This document shows positions 25,897 through 35,158 of a DNA stretch of 64,000 nt, one piece after another (positions within the stretch are counted from its first letter, which is position 1; the number at the start of each line of letters is the position of its first letter). This DNA is from JAZLDV01 sp045614925 (GTDB lineage: Bacteria; Bacillota_I; Bacilli_A; Erysipelotrichales; Coprobacillaceae). The stretch lies in assembly GCA_045614925.1 (NCBI GenBank), contig JAZLDV010000044.1, positions 12,954-76,953 of the forward strand. Reading direction: 5' to 3'. Both the position numbers and the translations under genes were made by a program. The notes below the pieces were generated by a model that was not told the DNA's origin, searched no databases, and was given only the letters and a program-made list of their open reading frames with translations.

Positions 25897-25920
25897 AGTC
25901 AGTTCATTTGAACTGACTTT
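25895..25920. terminator. Terminator between the convergent ABC exporter and enolase genes
   Basis: 11-bp stem AAAGTCAGTTC / GAACTGACTTT with loop ATTT and T-rich flanks on both strands. Confidence 0.85.
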
Positions 25921-25926
25921 TGCTTA

Positions 25927-27168
25927 TTAAATTGTATTTTCAAGAATTTCTTCTTGGATTCTTAATAACTGATTGTATTTAGCAATTCTTTCACTTCTAG
26001 ACATACTTCCTGTCTTTATATATTCACTTTGACAGCCAACAGCTAAATCTGCAATAAAAGTATCTTCGCTTTCCCCAGAACGATGAGAAATTATGACTTT
26101 ATATTTATTGTTTTTGGCTAATTGAATTGTATCTAATGTTTCTGATAATGTTCCAATCTGATTTGGTTTGATTAAAATGGCATTAGCCATTTTTCCTTGA
26201 ATACCAATCGTCAAACGTTTTTCATTTGTGACAAACAAATCATCACCTACAAGCATAATATCTTTTAATGATTTACTCATCGATTTCCATCCATCAAAGT
26301 CATCTTGATCTAATCCATCTTCTATAGATATGATTGGATATTTTTCAATAAGTTCTTCATAATAAGCAATTAGATCATATGCTTTATATGAACGATTATT
26401 TAAATGATATTCTCCATTATGATACAACTCACTTGCTGCAACATCTAAAGCAATACAAATATCTTCTTTAATTTTATATCCTGCTTTTTCTATTGCTTTT
26501 AAAATAAAGTCTAATGCTTCTTCATGAGAATTAAAATCAGGGGCAAATCCACCTTCATCTCCAACTGATGTAGAATAAGAAGACTCATTTAATAAATTTT
26601 TAAGTTCATGAAATACAGTTGAACCCATTTTGATTGATTCATAAATATTTTTAGCACTTACAGGAACAATCATAAATTCCTGAATATCTAAATTGTTTGA
26701 TGCATGTTTTCCTCCGTTAATGATATTCATCATAGGTAAAGGTAGTTTTGACAAATTACATCCTCCAATATAACGATATAATGGGATTCCTAGATATTCA
26801 CTAGCACAAGATGCTACAGCTAAAGAAACTGCTAAAATTGCATTTGCACCTAATCTTGATTTATTATTTGTTCCATCTAATTCTACAAGTTTTTGATCAA
26901 TATATCTTTGATTTGTTACATCTACTCCTTCTAATAACTCAGCAATTTCATCGTTCACATGGCTTACAGCTTTAAAAACACTTTTTCCTAAAAAACAATC
27001 TCTTAAATTATCTCTTAATTCATGTGCTTCATATAGTCCTGTTGATGCACCTGAAGGGACAATTGCTTTCCCTTTTGCACCACTAGCACTATGAACTTCT
27101 ACTTCCACTGTTGGAAGACCTCTCGAATCTAATACTTGTCTTGCAATGATATGTGTGATATATGGCAT
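25927..27168 (-). CDS. eno: Enolase
   Basis: A 413-residue phosphopyruvate hydratase, converting 2-phosphoglycerate to phosphoenolpyruvate in glycolysis. Conserved parts are ARQVLDSRG, the mobile loop PSGASTG, GGKHASNNLDIQEFM, SVGDEGGFAPD, SIEDGLDQDD (metal ligand), GDDLFVTN, and HRSGESEDTFIADLAV with GSMSRSERIAKYN at the C-terminus. The minus-strand GGAGGT fixes the ATG at 27168; the frame extends 30 bases further upstream but overlaps the Shine-Dalgarno. It is separate from other glycolytic genes here. Confidence 0.96.
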   Translation of the reverse strand: MPYITHIIARQVLDSRGLPTVEVEVHSASGAKGKAIVPSGASTGLYEAHELRDNLRDCFLGKSVFKAVSHVNDEIAELLEGVDVTNQRYIDQKLVELDGTNNKSRLGANAILAVSLAVASCASEYLGIPLYRYIGGCNLSKLPLPMMNIINGGKHASNNLDIQEFMIVPVSAKNIYESIKMGSTVFHELKNLLNESSYSTSVGDEGGFAPDFNSHEEALDFILKAIEKAGYKIKEDICIALDVAASELYHNGEYHLNNRSYKAYDLIAYYEELIEKYPIISIEDGLDQDDFDGWKSMSKSLKDIMLVGDDLFVTNEKRLTIGIQGKMANAILIKPNQIGTLSETLDTIQLAKNNKYKVIISHRSGESEDTFIADLAVGCQSEYIKTGSMSRSERIAKYNQLLRIQEEILENTI

Positions 27169-27241
27169 ATTCTTACCTCCATAATTTATATTTGACATAT
27201 TATTTAAAAATATACTAATGAAATTTTTTATTCATATATGG

Positions 27242-27247
27242 TATAAT
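27242..27247 (+). promoter_or_regulatory. Extended -10 promoter of the small membrane protein gene
   Basis: TATAAT preceded by TGG (extended -10 form). No convincing -35. It lies in the divergent gap with eno. Confidence 0.5.
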
Positions 27248-27270
27248 ATGATAAGAAATGAGGGATGTTT

Positions 27271-27501
27271 ATGATTATTTTGTATATTGTTTTTATTGTG
27301 TTATTTATTGGTATTTCTATATATATGATTGATTTATGTCAAAGAACTGATCAGCATAAATATTTAATTAAAACAAAAAAAGAAGAAATTGAACAACTAA
27401 ACAAAAATCTTGATAATATCATAGAAAATTTAGATAAAACACAAAACGCTATAGTAAAAGTCGATAATATTTCTAAAAAGATTTTAAAATTTAGAAAATA
27501 A
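27271..27501 (+). CDS. Small membrane-anchored coiled-coil protein
   Basis: A 76-residue protein with an N-terminal transmembrane helix (about residues 1-18) and a cytoplasmic helix rich in K/E/Q/N that should form a coiled coil (EEIEQLNKNLDNIIENLDK). The basic end is KKILKFRK. GAGGG lies 6 bases before the ATG at 27271; the ATG at 27265 abuts it. Topology resembles small division or envelope adaptors, but I recognise no family and assign no function. Confidence 0.65.
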   Translation: MIILYIVFIVLFIGISIYMIDLCQRTDQHKYLIKTKKEEIEQLNKNLDNIIENLDKTQNAIVKVDNISKKILKFRK

Positions 27502-27523
27502 TAATTTTTTTCTATGATTATTA

Positions 27524-27551
27524 TTGACTTTAATAATCAAAAGTATATAAT
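27524..27551 (+). promoter_or_regulatory. Promoter of the T-box-controlled amino-acid transporter operon
   Basis: TTGACT, 16 bases, TATAAT. Predicted transcription start at about 27558. Confidence 0.78.
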
Positions 27552-27557
27552 CAAATC

Positions 27558-27785
27558 TATAGTCATTCGTTGAAGAAGAGAGTAATCTAAGGGAATATTA
27601 AGCGAGCTGATGATGGTGGAAGATCAGTATAGGAAATTAGATGAAGCGCACTTTGGAGAACATTTTTTGAAATTAGTAGAAAAATGAGTAAGTCTGCTTT
27701 AAAGACAAGAGTGTGATATGTATATATCAAAAAAGAGTGGTACCGCGGTCATCATCGTCTCTTAGCAATAGCTAAGAGTTTTTTT
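27558..27785 (+). promoter_or_regulatory. T-box riboswitch, probably arginine-specific (specifier CGC)
   Basis: A full T-box leader. AGAGAGTAATC is in stem I, the T-box AGAGTGGTACCGCGG is at 27734-27748, and the terminator is CTCTTAGC / GCTAAGAG (27759-27778) with a T-run. Alignment of the specifier loop with the Met and Tyr leaders in this window places the triplet just before A-CTTTGG, giving CGC (Arg) at 27647-27649. A shifted reading CAC (His) at 27649... is possible but would not be followed by the usual purine. This leader fills the gap before the transporter genes. Confidence 0.85.
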
Positions 27786-27843
27786 ATTTCATGATTATAT
27801 TGTCTTTTTGATGAATGCTTTAAGAAAGAAGAGGGATGAAAAA

Positions 27844-28614
27844 ATGAAAAAATTATTTAAAGGATTATTAGCATGTATTATGGCATTATCTTTATGTGCT
27901 TGTGGTGGAGAAAGCACTAATGAACAAACATCAGGGAAAACTATTTCTGTTGGTATTTCACCTGATTATGCTCCATATGAGTTAAAATTAACTGATGGAA
28001 CAATTGAAGGGTTCGATATTGATATGATGAACTTATTCGAAGGATATTTAAAAGAAATTACTGGAGAAGATTATAAATTCGAATTAGTTGAAATGGAATT
28101 TGATGCGATTATTTCTCAAATTCAAGGTGATCAGGTACAAGTAGGGATTTCTGGATTTACTTATGAAGAATCAAGAAAAGTTGAATGGTCTGAACCATAT
28201 TTAGGAACAAGTCAAGTTGCAGTTTATCCAAGTAATGCAACAATTGCATCTTCTGCTGATTTAGAAGGTAAAGTTATTGCTGCTCAAACAGGTGCTACTG
28301 GAGAAAATGTTGCAAAAGGTATTAAAGATGCAGATGTTAAATCAATTGGAAAAGTAACTGATATCTTTACAGGATTAGCTGCAAATCAATATGATGCAGC
28401 AATCGTAGATTTAGGAGTTGCTAAAAACTATGTTGCTAATGGTGATTTCGAAATGTTAGATGAAGTTTTATTAGATGAAGCAAACTATATTATTGCTAAA
28501 GAAGGAAATACAGAAATTATTGAATTAATGAATAAATGTATTGAAAAATTATTAGCTTCAGATGATTATAAAACTTTATGTGAAAAACATGGTGTTACAC
28601 CATATTCAAAATAA
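27844..28614 (+). CDS. Amino-acid ABC transporter substrate-binding lipoprotein
   Basis: A 256-residue family 3 (polar amino acid) solute-binding lipoprotein. The signal peptide ends LSLCAC with the lipidated cysteine near residue 20. The start of the mature domain, VGISPDYAPYELK, and the FDIDMMN, GISGFTYEESRK and AQTGATGE segments are typical of ArtP/HisJ/GlnH-type proteins. The T-box specifier suggests arginine as ligand. AGAGGG upstream supports the ATG at 27844; the frame extends 36 bases further upstream without a ribosome site. Confidence 0.92.
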   Translation: MKKLFKGLLACIMALSLCACGGESTNEQTSGKTISVGISPDYAPYELKLTDGTIEGFDIDMMNLFEGYLKEITGEDYKFELVEMEFDAIISQIQGDQVQVGISGFTYEESRKVEWSEPYLGTSQVAVYPSNATIASSADLEGKVIAAQTGATGENVAKGIKDADVKSIGKVTDIFTGLAANQYDAAIVDLGVAKNYVANGDFEMLDEVLLDEANYIIAKEGNTEIIELMNKCIEKLLASDDYKTLCEKHGVTPYSK

Positions 28615-28635
28615 AAATTATAAAGGAGAGATATT

Positions 28636-29319
28636 GTGTTTATAGCTTTTAAAGAAGTCTTCACATTATCTAACATGATTTATTTAGGGAAGGGTGCTTT
28701 GATTTCTCTTGGGATGGCTGCTCTTTCCCTTTTATTAGGTTTAGTGTTAGGTATTATTGGAGCAACAGCAAAACGATCAAAACATTTTTTACCTCGATGT
28801 TTAGCGAATATTTATGTTGAAGTCATTCGTGGAACACCGATGTTATTACAAATTTTAATTTTATTCGCAGTTATTCCTGCTATGTATACTCAAATTACTG
28901 GACAAGTTTTAAGAATGAATGTCTTTGTTATTGGAATTATTGCTATGAGTATTAATAGTGGGGCTTATTCAACAGAATTAATTCGTAGTGGTATTAATAG
29001 TGTTGATAAAGGTCAGTGGGAAGCTTGTCAGACTTTAGGTTTATCTAGCTGGCAGACAATGAAATTAGTTGTTTTACCACAGGCATTTAAAATTATTATT
29101 CCACCTATTATTAGTGAATTTATTACTTTAGTTAAGGATTCATCTTTAACAAGCTGTATTGGTGCAGTTGAATTATTAAAAGGTGCTCAATTATTAGGAG
29201 CACAATATTATGATGCAATGTCACCATATACTTTATCAGCTGTATTTTATTTAATTATGACATTAACAATTTCAATTATAGGAAAAAAAGTAGAAGGGAA
29301 GTTGGCTGAAAGTGATTAA
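28636..29319 (+). CDS. Polar amino-acid ABC transporter permease
   Basis: A 227-residue permease of the HisM/ArtQ/GlnP type. It contains [18 protein letters not shown] near the start of the core, the [24 protein letters not shown] coupling loop and [16 protein letters not shown]. It starts with GTG at 28636 after AAGGAGAG. Its stop overlaps the ATPase gene by 8 bases. Control by the upstream T-box points to arginine (or another basic amino acid) uptake. Confidence 0.93.
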   Translation: MFIAFKEVFTLSNMIYLGKGALISLGMAALSLLLGLVLGIIGATAKRSKHFLPRCLANIYVEVIRGTPMLLQILILFAVIPAMYTQITGQVLRMNVFVIGIIAMSINSGAYSTELIRSGINSVDKGQWEACQTLGLSSWQTMKLVVLPQAFKIIIPPIISEFITLVKDSSLTSCIGAVELLKGAQLLGAQYYDAMSPYTLSAVFYLIMTLTISIIGKKVEGKLAESD

Positions 29320-30040
29320 GGTTAAAAATATTTCAAAAAAATTTAAAAAAGTTAAAGCAGTCAATAATGTATCTTTAGAAATAAAAAAAGGTGAAATTGT
29401 TTGCTTAATTGGTCCTTCTGGATCTGGAAAAAGTACAGTGCTTAGATGTATTAATGGATTAGAAATACCAGAAGAAGGAGAAATCTATATTGATGGTGAA
29501 TTATATGATGTTAATGATAAAGCAAGATATAAAGAATTAAGAAGTAAAATGGGAGTTGTATTCCAACATTTTAATTTATTCCCACATATGACTGTTTTAG
29601 AAAATCTGACTTTAGCACAAATTCAAGTTAAAAAAAGAACTGAAAATGAAGCGAAAGAAATTGCATATGACTATTTAAATAGGGTTGGACTTTTAGATAA
29701 AAAAGATGCATACCCAAATAAATTATCTGGTGGTCAAAAACAGCGTGTTGCGATTGCAAGAAGTTTATGCATGAATCCTGAAATTATGTTATTTGATGAA
29801 CCAACTTCTGCATTAGATCCAGAAATGGTTATCGAAGTATTAGAAGTTATGCATGAATTAGCAAAAGAAGGTATGACAATGGTTGTTGTTACACATGAAA
29901 TGGGATTTGCAAGAACTGTAGCTGATCGTGTAATTTTCTTAGAAAATGGTGAAATCGTAGAAGAAAGTCAATCTGAACAATTCTTTGTTAATCCTAAAAC
30001 CGAAAGAGCTCAAGATTTCTTAAGAAAGGTTATGCATTAA
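29312..30040 (+). CDS. Polar amino-acid ABC transporter ATP-binding protein
   Basis: A 242-residue ATPase with Walker [11 protein letters not shown]-loop [16 protein letters not shown], signature LSGGQKQR, Walker [13 protein letters not shown] and H-loop VTHEMGFA. These are the hallmarks of the GlnQ/HisP/ArtP-type ATPases. GTG start overlapping the permease gene; its stop overlaps the following aminotransferase start (TAATG). The four genes should be one transcript. Confidence 0.94.
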   Translation: MIKVKNISKKFKKVKAVNNVSLEIKKGEIVCLIGPSGSGKSTVLRCINGLEIPEEGEIYIDGELYDVNDKARYKELRSKMGVVFQHFNLFPHMTVLENLTLAQIQVKKRTENEAKEIAYDYLNRVGLLDKKDAYPNKLSGGQKQRVAIARSLCMNPEIMLFDEPTSALDPEMVIEVLEVMHELAKEGMTMVVVTHEMGFARTVADRVIFLENGEIVEESQSEQFFVNPKTERAQDFLRKVMH

Positions 30041-31152
30041 TGAAATTAAAAGAATTTGAAGTTGAGACATGGATGACTGATTATGAACTAGATTGTATTT
30101 ATAATCTGACTGAAACATGTGTGTCATCATTAACTTTAAATGATTTAGAAAAAATGAGTTCAAGAAATTTTAAAGATGATTTATTTTCTATGGTTCAAGA
30201 TTATGGTCCAATTGTTGGATCAGATAAATTAAAAAAAGCAATATTATCTCTTTACAAAAATAGAAATGAAAATGAAGTAACTATAACACATGGTGCTATT
30301 AATGGAAATGAATTAGTATTAATGACATTGTTAAATCCTACTGATCATGTAATCAGTTTATTTCCTACATATCAGCAAATGTATGATTTTCCTGAATCTT
30401 TAGGATGTGAGGTTTCATTTGTCTATTTAAAAGAAGAAGATAATTGGATGCCAAGCATAAAAGATTTTGAAAATGCTTTAAAACCTAATACCAAAATGAT
30501 TTGCTTAAATTCACCAAATAATCCTACTGGAACGACTTTTGATGAAGATATGATTATAGAAATTTGTGAATTTGCAAAAAAACATGATTTATATATTTTA
30601 TGTGATGAAATATATAGAGGATTAGATTCAAAGACAAATGATATAATGCCTTCATTTGCTGATTATTATGATAAAGCAATTGTCACTCAAAGTTTATCTA
30701 AAGTATTTTCATTTGCAGGATTAAGATTAGGATGGATTGTTGCAAATGCTGATATTATAAGAGAAATAAATTTTAGAAGAGATTATCATATAATCTCTAG
30801 TGGTCCTATGAATGATTATTTAGGAACGATTGTTTTAGAATGTAAAGATGAAATATTAAAAAGAAGTGATGAAATCACTTCTAAAGGGAAAATGTTATTA
30901 AAAGAATGGTTAGAAAATGAAACTCATTTTTCTTGTGTGATTCCTACATACGGAACCGTTGGCTTTTTAAAATATGATTTTGATATTCCTTCTAAGGAAT
31001 TCTGCAGAAAACTACAAGTTGAAACTGGAATATTTTTTGTGCCTGGTAGCTGTTTTGGACTAGAGAATCATGTTCGTTTTGGTTTTACTCATAGTGATCA
31101 TATTGAAAAAGCATTACCAATATTATCAAAGTGGGTTAAACAGTTTGATTAA
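30040..31152 (+). CDS. PLP-dependent aminotransferase, fold type I
   Basis: A 370-residue class I/II aminotransferase. The PLP-binding Lys221 lies in SQSLSKVFSFAGLRLGW. NSPNNPTG and the LCDEIYRG aspartate/tyrosine pair are present. The N-terminus (KEFEVETWM, then NLTETCVSSLTL) resembles a clostridial subgroup loosely related to capreomycidine synthase (VioD), an arginine-derivative enzyme. That link is suggestive only. The start codon overlaps the stop of the ATPase gene, tying it to the T-box transporter operon. It likely uses the imported amino acid. Its 3' end overlaps the convergent flippase gene by 4 bases, with no terminator between. Confidence 0.88.
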   Translation: MKLKEFEVETWMTDYELDCIYNLTETCVSSLTLNDLEKMSSRNFKDDLFSMVQDYGPIVGSDKLKKAILSLYKNRNENEVTITHGAINGNELVLMTLLNPTDHVISLFPTYQQMYDFPESLGCEVSFVYLKEEDNWMPSIKDFENALKPNTKMICLNSPNNPTGTTFDEDMIIEICEFAKKHDLYILCDEIYRGLDSKTNDIMPSFADYYDKAIVTQSLSKVFSFAGLRLGWIVANADIIREINFRRDYHIISSGPMNDYLGTIVLECKDEILKRSDEITSKGKMLLKEWLENETHFSCVIPTYGTVGFLKYDFDIPSKEFCRKLQVETGIFFVPGSCFGLENHVRFGFTHSDHIEKALPILSKWVKQFD

Positions 31153-32435
31153 ATATAAACAAATTTATAAACAAAATAAGCAGATAAACATAATGTAGTA
31201 ATTAAACCTAAGTTAAGTACAATTGCTACACTTGCTACATGATAAATAGGTGTTAATACAATTAAGAAAATGAATTCTATACCTATTTCAAGAATGCTCA
31301 TATAAAACATTATTTTGTTTTTATTGAGTACTTGTAATGTGGCAGATAAGGGAGTCTGAAGATAAAATAAAGTGAATGGTATACACATATATTTTAAATA
31401 TGGATATCCTTCATTTGTGTTATATAAAAGCATTAAACAATAGTCTCCGTAAAAATAGAATAAAAAAGTAAAAGGAAGACTTATTAATAAACAGACTATA
31501 ATAGAAAGAAGGATATGATTTTGCATATTCTTCTTTTTATTATAAGCTAAATCTTTATTTAATATAGGGATAAGTAATCTTAATACGACATTATTGAAAA
31601 AAGTTGGTGTTACAAGTAGTGAAATAACATATCCACTTATAATTGCATATTGTAAATGAATATAAGATTCACTTATTCCTAAATTATTAAGAATAAATAT
31701 AATGATAATTGGTTCTAAAAAATTATAGAATGAATGAAGTAGTCTTGAACCAGTTAAAGGCAATGAAATATTCATTATATCTTTGATAATAAAGTTTTCT
31801 TTTGATAAAAAGTTTTTAAAAGGTATCGTCTTATGAATATGGTTATAAAGATATAAAATAGAAACGAGTTCTCCTATACACATAGCTAAAATAGTAATTG
31901 TAATAAGAATGCTGTTATTCATATGACCGTATCTTTTTATTATTAAATAAGTAAATGTGATTCTTGTTATTTCTTCTAACAGATTAGAAACAGAAAGATG
32001 TATAACATCTTCTTTTCCTAGATAGTAATTTTTAATTATTCCACTTACTGCAATGAGAGGTATAAATAATATCATTGATAAAATTGGTAAATAAGCATCT
32101 TTGTTTTTTAAAAAAGAAAGAGCAATTGTTTTAGAAAAAAATAGTAATAGAAGAATCATGATGATTGATGAAATTAAAGCAATAAATGATGATGTAATAA
32201 TGATTTTCCTATTATCATATTGAGGGTTTGAAATTAATCTGAATACTGCTGAAGGTATAGAAAATTGTGATAATGTAATACATAATGATAAAGTAGGGAT
32301 AATAAGTATATATAGAGACATCGCTTCTATTGATAATAATCGTGATAAAAGCATTCTATTAGCTAAAGAAAATACTTTTGAAATAAGAGTGCTTGAGGTT
32401 AAAATAATAAATGAATTTAATAATTTTCTTTTCAT
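31149..32435 (-). CDS. SpoVB-like MOP superfamily flippase
   Basis: A 428-residue polytopic membrane protein of the MVF/polysaccharide-transporter group, with about 12-14 hydrophobic segments. The N-terminal SSTLISKVFSLANRMLLSRLL and FSIPSAVFRLI stretches are typical of SpoVB/MurJ-like lipid II or oligosaccharide flippases. In Bacillus, spoVB is also next to comN, near recJ-apt-rel, which supports the assignment. Shorter than SpoVB (about 520 residues). AAAGGAAG precedes the ATG. It is convergent with the aminotransferase gene. Confidence 0.82.
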   Translation of the reverse strand: MKRKLLNSFIILTSSTLISKVFSLANRMLLSRLLSIEAMSLYILIIPTLSLCITLSQFSIPSAVFRLISNPQYDNRKIIITSSFIALISSIIMILLLLFFSKTIALSFLKNKDAYLPILSMILFIPLIAVSGIIKNYYLGKEDVIHLSVSNLLEEITRITFTYLIIKRYGHMNNSILITITILAMCIGELVSILYLYNHIHKTIPFKNFLSKENFIIKDIMNISLPLTGSRLLHSFYNFLEPIIIIFILNNLGISESYIHLQYAIISGYVISLLVTPTFFNNVVLRLLIPILNKDLAYNKKKNMQNHILLSIIVCLLISLPFTFLFYFYGDYCLMLLYNTNEGYPYLKYMCIPFTLFYLQTPLSATLQVLNKNKIMFYMSILEIGIEFIFLIVLTPIYHVASVAIVLNLGLITTLCLSAYFVYKFVYI

Positions 32436-32465
32436 AAAATACTTCCTTTATAGTTGGTTTTCCTT

Positions 32466-32471
32466 TATAAT
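32466..32471 (+). promoter_or_regulatory. -10 element of the comN-like gene
   Basis: TATAAT lies inside the longest upstream extension of the comN-like frame, favouring the downstream ATG. Weak -35. Confidence 0.4.
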
Positions 32472-32513
32472 GAATATGTAAAAAAAGTGTTAAATATGTT
32501 AGGAAGTGCAAAA

Positions 32514-32801
32514 ATGGAAATTAATTTAAAGAATAACTTACCAAAAGATATTCTTTTTTTGATGAGAATAAAAGCAAATGAATTTAAAAGTGAAGGTATA
32601 AGCGATATCTCTGTTCATGATATACAAGAATATTTATTTTATACAAAATGGAATAAAAATGAATCTATTATATTATGTGAATTAATTGATGATATTATGT
32701 CTTTACAATTTTCGGATATTTTTGAATATCTTAAATTTAAAGTTATAAAAGAAGCAACTTTTATGAATATTGAAGATTTTAGTGAATTCATTGCAAAATA
32801 A
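32514..32801 (+). CDS. comN: ComN-like post-transcriptional regulator
   Basis: A 95-residue helical protein resembling the ComN (YrzD) family. It has MRIKANEFKSEGISDISVHDIQEYL, then KW, then LCELIDDIMSL, as in Bacillus ComN, which has nearly the same length and controls comE mRNA at the post-transcriptional level. The position next to a spoVB-like gene and upstream of recJ-apt-rel matches Bacillus synteny. The ATG at 32514 is preceded by AGGAAGTG; upstream starts would overlap the -10 box. Confidence 0.72.
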   Translation: MEINLKNNLPKDILFLMRIKANEFKSEGISDISVHDIQEYLFYTKWNKNESIILCELIDDIMSLQFSDIFEYLKFKVIKEATFMNIEDFSEFIAK

Positions 32802-32820
32802 CTGATTTTCAGTTATTTTT
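32796..32820 (+). terminator. Intrinsic terminator after comN
   Basis: 10-bp stem AAATAACTGA / TCAGTTATTT with loop TTT and T-run. Confidence 0.85.
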
Positions 32821-32840
32821 TCTTTTTTTAAGGAGAATAT

Positions 32841-34457
32841 ATGGAATATAAAATTAAAGAATTAACAAAATATAGACAAATACAAGAAAAGTATAATATT
32901 AACTCACTTTTAGCAAAAGTGATTGAATATAATCAGTATGAAGATTTATCTTCATTTATTAATCCACGTCTTGTATATCATGATTTTTCTTTGTTAGAAG
33001 AATCAGATATGGCTTTAGATCGTATTTTTGAGGCTATAGAGAATAACGAAAAAATATGTATTTATGGAGATTATGATTGTGATGGTATATTAGCCACTAC
33101 TATACTTGTACAAGCGTTTTTAGAATTAGGAGTACAGGTTGGTTATCATATTCCTGATCGTTTTAGTGATGGTTATGGTTTAAATGTAAACAGAGTAGAA
33201 CAGATGGCAAGCAAAGGCTATACTTTGATTATTACAGTGGATAATGGAGTTAAAGCTTTTGAAGCAATTGATCGTGCAAATGAACTTGGCATAGATGTTA
33301 TTGTTACTGATCATCATCAATTTGATCAGGAGTTACCAGATGCCTGCTGTATTATTCATACAAAATTATCACCAGATTATCCTTTTAAAGAAATATCAGG
33401 TGGTTTTTTAGCGTATAAATTAGCAGTTGCATTGTTAGAAAAACAAGATAAATATTTATATTGTCTTGCTGCAATTACAACAATTTCTGATATGATGCCA
33501 TTACTTGATGAAAATAGATCTTTAGTTAAAAAGGCATTGTGTTTTATGACTGAAGAAAAATATCAGTCTCTAGAATTACTTTTAGGAAATCAGAAGTATA
33601 ATGCAAAATCTATCGGATATACAATTGCACCAAAAATCAATTCTTTTGGTCGTATGCCTGAGTTTGTTCAACCAAATGTTTTAGTTAAATATTTTTTAAA
33701 AAATGCAACTCAGGAATTAAGATTAAAAGTATCGTCTATGGCTTCAACCATTAACAATAAAAGACAGTCTATTACAAATAAGCAATATAGTGAAATTGAA
33801 ATTAAAGATGATATGAATTTTTTATATTATGGAAATGAACAGATTCATGAAGGGATTGTCGGTCTTATTGCAGGAAAATATACGAGAATGTATGAAAAAC
33901 CAAGTTTTGTCATGAAGTTAGATAGTGAAAAAGGAATATATAAAGGAAGTGCAAGAAGTGTAGAAGGATTTTCTTTACATGATTTCTTTAATAGACATAA
34001 AGATTGTCTTGTTACATATGGAGGACATGCTTTAGCTGGAGGTTTTTCTATACATAAAAGTGATTACGATTATTTTTATAAATTAATTGAAAATGAACTG
34101 ATGGGTAAAGAATTACATAATATCATTTATACATTAGATGTAGATGAATATGATCTTTCTGTAAAAAACATTGAATCATTATCTTATTTAGAACCTTTTG
34201 GTATGTGTAATGAAGAGCCTTTAATATGTATTAAGAATTTAAAAATAGAGAGACTTGTTTTGTTATCTCAAGGAAAACATCTTAAAATGGAATTTAACTT
34301 ACCTAATGGATTATTAGAAGCTTTATTATTTAATAAGGGTGAGTTATATAAAGAATTAAGTCAGTTAGATACAATTGACTTAATAGGGAAAGTAAGTATT
34401 AATGAATTTAATGGTGTTAAAAAAATGAATATATCTGTTGAACATATGATTTACTAA
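32841..34457 (+). CDS. recJ: Single-stranded-DNA-specific exonuclease RecJ
   Basis: A 538-residue DHH-family 5'-3' exonuclease acting in recombination and base-excision repair. DHH motifs: [11 protein letters not shown] (motif I), VDNG and TDHHQ (motif III), and a later DHHA1 domain with [10 protein letters not shown] and [11 protein letters not shown]. The C-terminal OB-like domain is present but shorter than in Bacillus RecJ (about 790 residues), since the extra C-terminal region is missing. The gene lies upstream of apt and rel, as in Bacillus. Confidence 0.94.
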   Translation: MEYKIKELTKYRQIQEKYNINSLLAKVIEYNQYEDLSSFINPRLVYHDFSLLEESDMALDRIFEAIENNEKICIYGDYDCDGILATTILVQAFLELGVQVGYHIPDRFSDGYGLNVNRVEQMASKGYTLIITVDNGVKAFEAIDRANELGIDVIVTDHHQFDQELPDACCIIHTKLSPDYPFKEISGGFLAYKLAVALLEKQDKYLYCLAAITTISDMMPLLDENRSLVKKALCFMTEEKYQSLELLLGNQKYNAKSIGYTIAPKINSFGRMPEFVQPNVLVKYFLKNATQELRLKVSSMASTINNKRQSITNKQYSEIEIKDDMNFLYYGNEQIHEGIVGLIAGKYTRMYEKPSFVMKLDSEKGIYKGSARSVEGFSLHDFFNRHKDCLVTYGGHALAGGFSIHKSDYDYFYKLIENELMGKELHNIIYTLDVDEYDLSVKNIESLSYLEPFGMCNEEPLICIKNLKIERLVLLSQGKHLKMEFNLPNGLLEALLFNKGELYKELSQLDTIDLIGKVSINEFNGVKKMNISVEHMIY

Positions 34458-34480
34458 GTACCATTTTTATGGTACTTTTT
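34456..34480 (+). terminator. Intrinsic terminator after recJ
   Basis: 9-bp stem AAGTACCAT / ATGGTACTT with loop TTTT and T-run. Confidence 0.88.
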
Positions 34481-34553
34481 GTGTATTTTGACTATTTTTA
34501 TGCATTATTTTTCGTTAAATTAGACAAATATAAATATATTTTAGAATCTTTCT

Positions 34554-34581
34554 TTGCACATTATATGAAATTTGATATAAT
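34554..34581 (+). promoter_or_regulatory. Promoter of apt
   Basis: TTGCAC, 16 bases, TATAAT, followed by a short leader with GAGGAGG. Confidence 0.65.
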
Positions 34582-34606
34582 GATTATGTATCGAGGAGGA
34601 TTGTTT

Positions 34607-35119
34607 ATGAATTTAAAAGATTATATTGCAGATATTAAAGATTTCCCAGAAGAAGGAATTATTTTTAGAGATGTTACACCTTTATTAGCAGATAAAGATG
34701 CATATAAAGAAGCAATTCGTTTAATTGTAGAATATGCTAAAGATAAAAATGTAGATGTTATTTGTGGACCTGAAGCAAGAGGATTCTTATTTGGATGTCC
34801 TGCAGCGGTTGAATTAGGTGTAGGATTTGTACCTGTAAGAAAACCAGGTAAGTTACCTAGAGAAGTAATCAGTAAAAAATATGATTTAGAATATGGAAGT
34901 AATGAAATTCAAATGCATAGTGATTCAATTAAACCAGGACAAAATGTTTTGATTGTTGATGATTTATTAGCAACTGGTGGAACAGTAGAAGCAGCTGCTT
35001 CTTTAATTGAGCAAATGGGTGGTCATGTTGTTGGTATGGCCTTCTTAATTGAATTAGAAGCATTAAAAGGTAGAGAAATTTTAAGTCAATATGACTTATA
35101 TTCTGTATTAAAATATTAA
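34607..35119 (+). CDS. apt: Adenine phosphoribosyltransferase
   Basis: A 170-residue purine salvage enzyme converting adenine and PRPP to AMP. It shows [22 protein letters not shown] at the N-terminus, [10 protein letters not shown], and the PRPP-binding loop [13 protein letters not shown]. Normal length. The ATG at 34607 follows GAGGAGG. The open frame extends 138 bases further upstream but contains the promoter. Followed by a terminator before rel, though readthrough into rel is possible. Confidence 0.96.
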   Translation: MNLKDYIADIKDFPEEGIIFRDVTPLLADKDAYKEAIRLIVEYAKDKNVDVICGPEARGFLFGCPAAVELGVGFVPVRKPGKLPREVISKKYDLEYGSNEIQMHSDSIKPGQNVLIVDDLLATGGTVEAAASLIEQMGGHVVGMAFLIELEALKGREILSQYDLYSVLKY

Positions 35120-35141
35120 AAAGAGACGTAGTCTCTTTTTT
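35118..35141 (+). terminator. Intrinsic terminator between apt and rel
   Basis: 10-bp stem AAAAAGAGAC / GTCTCTTTTT with a 3-base GTA loop. No separate promoter for rel is obvious in the 18 bases that follow, so rel may depend on readthrough. Confidence 0.8.
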
Positions 35142-35158
35142 AGTAAAGGAGGATCAGT

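Noticed and set aside
27647..27651. Histidine specifier (CAC) for the transporter T-box
   Set aside because: It would shift the triplet two bases relative to the Tyr and Met leaders and would be followed by T instead of a purine. Kept only as an alternative.
34488..34511. TTGACT at 34488 as an apt promoter
   Set aside because: No -10 box lies at 16-18 bases. The TTGCAC/TATAAT pair nearer the gene is better.
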